In this document: positions 5,222-6,362 of the stretch, in pieces
How the letters are laid out: the number at the start of each line of letters is the position of its first letter
How positions within the stretch are numbered: the stretch's first letter is position 1
Notes under the pieces: generated by a model
The model's input: the letters and a program-made list of their open reading frames with translations, nothing else
What the model was told of the DNA's origin: nothing
Databases searched by the model: none
Made by a program: the position numbers and the translations under genes
Origin: an uncultured Lysobacter sp.
Lineage (GTDB): Bacteria > Pseudomonadota > Gammaproteobacteria > Xanthomonadales > Xanthomonadaceae
Direction of reading: 5' to 3'
DNA length: 6,362 bases
Assembly (NCBI GenBank): GCA_902805755.1
Contig: CADCUA010000499.1
Location: 1-6,362 of the forward strand

Positions 5222-6362
5222 TCAGACGCGCTTGAACACCAGCGTCCCGTTCGTGCCACCGAAACCGAACCCGTTCGAAACCGTCACGTCGACCTTGGCT
5301 TCGCGTGCGGTATTCGGCACGTAATCCAGATCACAGCCCTCGCCCGGCGAATCCAGGTTGATCGTCGGCGGGATGATGCCGGTGTGCAGCGCGAGCACCG
5401 AGAACACCGCTTCCGCGCCACCTGCCGCGCCGAGCAGATGCCCGGTCATCGACTTGGTCGAGCTGACCATCGTGCGATACGCATGGTCACCAAGCGCACG
5501 CTTGATCGCCATGGTTTCGGCGAGGTCACCCAGCGGCGTCGACGTGCCATGCGCATTCACATAGCCGATCTCGTCCGGGTTGATGCCCGCATCGCGGAAC
5601 GCGATTTCCATGCAGCGCGCCGCGCCTTCGCCGGTGTCGCTGGGCGCCGTCATATGGAACGAATCGGAGGTAGCACCGAAGCCGGCGAGCTCGCAATAGA
5701 TACGTGCGCCGCGCGCCTTCGCATGCTCGTACTCCTCGAGGATCAGCACGCCGGCACCATCGCCCATTACGAAGCCGTCGCGTTCCTTGTCCCACGGCCG
5801 CGACGCGCGCGTGGGCTCGTCGTTGCGTGTGGACATCGCCTTCATCGCGCAGAAGCCGCCCATCGACGTGGGCGAGGAACCGCGCTCGGCGCCGCCGGCA
5901 ATCATGACGTCCGCGTCGCCGTACTGGATCATGCGCATCGCCATGCCGATCGAATGGTTCGATGTGGCGCAGGCGGATACGGCGGAGAAGTTCGGGCCTT
6001 TCGCGCCGGTCATCAATGAAACCTGACCGGGCAGCATGTTGATGATCGTGCTGGGCACGTAGAACGGCGAGATCTTGCGCGGACCGCCGTCGCTGAATTT
6101 GACCGTCTGTTCCTCGATTCCGAGGATCCCGCCGATGCCCGAGCCCAGCAGCGCACCGACGCGCTCCGCGTTGGAATCGTCGATCACCAGGCCGGCATCT
6201 TCCAACGCCATCAGCGACGCGCCAACGCCGTAGTGGATGAACGGGTCCATCTTCTTGACGTCTTTTGCGCTCACCCAGCGGGTGGCATCGAAACCGCGTA
6301 CTTCACCCGCGATGCGCGTGGTGAAATTCGTGGCGTCGAAGTGGGTGATCGGTCCGATGCCG
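5222..6362 (-). CDS. fabF: Beta-ketoacyl-ACP synthase II (5' end outside window)
   Basis: FabF (KAS II) condenses malonyl-ACP with acyl-ACP in the elongation cycle of type II fatty acid synthesis in the cytoplasm. The visible 379 codons run in frame to the window edge, where the first residues [13 protein letters not shown] match the usual FabF N-terminal region. The thiolase-fold catalytic triad is complete. Cys131 of the fragment is in [11 protein letters not shown], His271 in [11 protein letters not shown], and His308 in [15 protein letters not shown], with Lys303 in the last motif. The C-H-H spacings (140 and 177) equal those of E. coli FabF (C163, H303, H340), so about 32 residues are missing and the full protein is about 411 residues. 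The C-terminus has the family's [18 protein letters not shown] at 6274 is in frame but is internal and not the start. acpP normally lies just upstream, beyond this window. Confidence 0.97.
   Translation of the reverse strand, partial: GIGPITHFDATNFTTRIAGEVRGFDATRWVSAKDVKKMDPFIHYGVGASLMALEDAGLVIDDSNAERVGALLGSGIGGILGIEEQTVKFSDGGPRKISPFYVPSTIINMLPGQVSLMTGAKGPNFSAVSACATSNHSIGMAMRMIQYGDADVMIAGGAERGSSPTSMGGFCAMKAMSTRNDEPTRASRPWDKERDGFVMGDGAGVLILEEYEHAKARGARIYCELAGFGATSDSFHMTAPSDTGEGAARCMEIAFRDAGINPDEIGYVNAHGTSTPLGDLAETMAIKRALGDHAYRTMVSSTKSMTGHLLGAAGGAEAVFSVLALHTGIIPPTINLDSPGEGCDLDYVPNTAREAKVDVTVSNGFGFGGTNGTLVFKRV

Noticed and set aside
4469..6019. Plus-strand open frame of 516 codons opposite pabB, the gap and fabF
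   Set aside because: It is the mirror of strongly supported minus-strand genes. Its product is Arg/His/Ala rich and of low complexity, with no recognisable domain. High third-position GC in the real genes produces such long antisense frames.
5222..6274. fabF starting at GTG 6274
   Set aside because: The frame stays open to the window edge and the upstream residues match the FabF N-terminal region, so this GTG is an internal valine codon.

Overview
The window is a GC-rich, tightly packed housekeeping operon. Every supported gene lies on the minus strand, so transcription runs from position 6362 towards 1. In transcription order the genes are fabF (5' end beyond the window), pabB, pabC, mltG, tmk, holB and the first codons of pilZ (3' part beyond the window). 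The order fabF-pabC-mltG-tmk-holB is the classical gammaproteobacterial cluster. A pilZ directly after holB is the arrangement known from Pseudomonas and Xanthomonas. The extra pabB between fabF and pabC, the high GC content and the protein sequences point to the Xanthomonadales (Lysobacterales). That placement is inference from gene order and remembered family sequences, not from a search.

Layout: fabF (5222-6362) makes the condensing enzyme of fatty acid elongation. A 255-base gap (4967-5221) follows, the only sizeable non-coding stretch. pabB (3620-4966) and pabC (2712-3623) carry out the two steps from chorismate to p-aminobenzoate for folate; the amidotransferase subunit PabA is not in the window. 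mltG (1667-2722) encodes the inner-membrane endolytic murein transglycosylase. tmk (1017-1670) makes dTDP for DNA synthesis, and holB (40-1020) encodes the delta' subunit of the DNA polymerase III clamp loader. The start of pilZ (1-43) overlaps the holB stop. From pabB onward every junction overlaps: four are 4-base ATGA or GTGA overlaps and pabC/mltG overlaps by 11 bases. This implies one polycistronic message with translational coupling. The cluster joins lipid, folate, cell-wall and DNA-replication functions that scale with growth.

No mobile element, CRISPR array, RNA gene, toxin-antitoxin pair or obviously new system was found. The points most worth checking are in the PABA pair. PabB carries PIAGT where the well-studied aminodeoxychorismate synthases have PIKGT with a catalytic lysine. 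PabC has Ser where class IV PLP enzymes normally have the Glu that contacts the PLP ring nitrogen. The fabF-pabB gap also holds a short ORF with a ribosome-binding-like sequence and a perfect small hairpin, but the evidence that it matters is weak.
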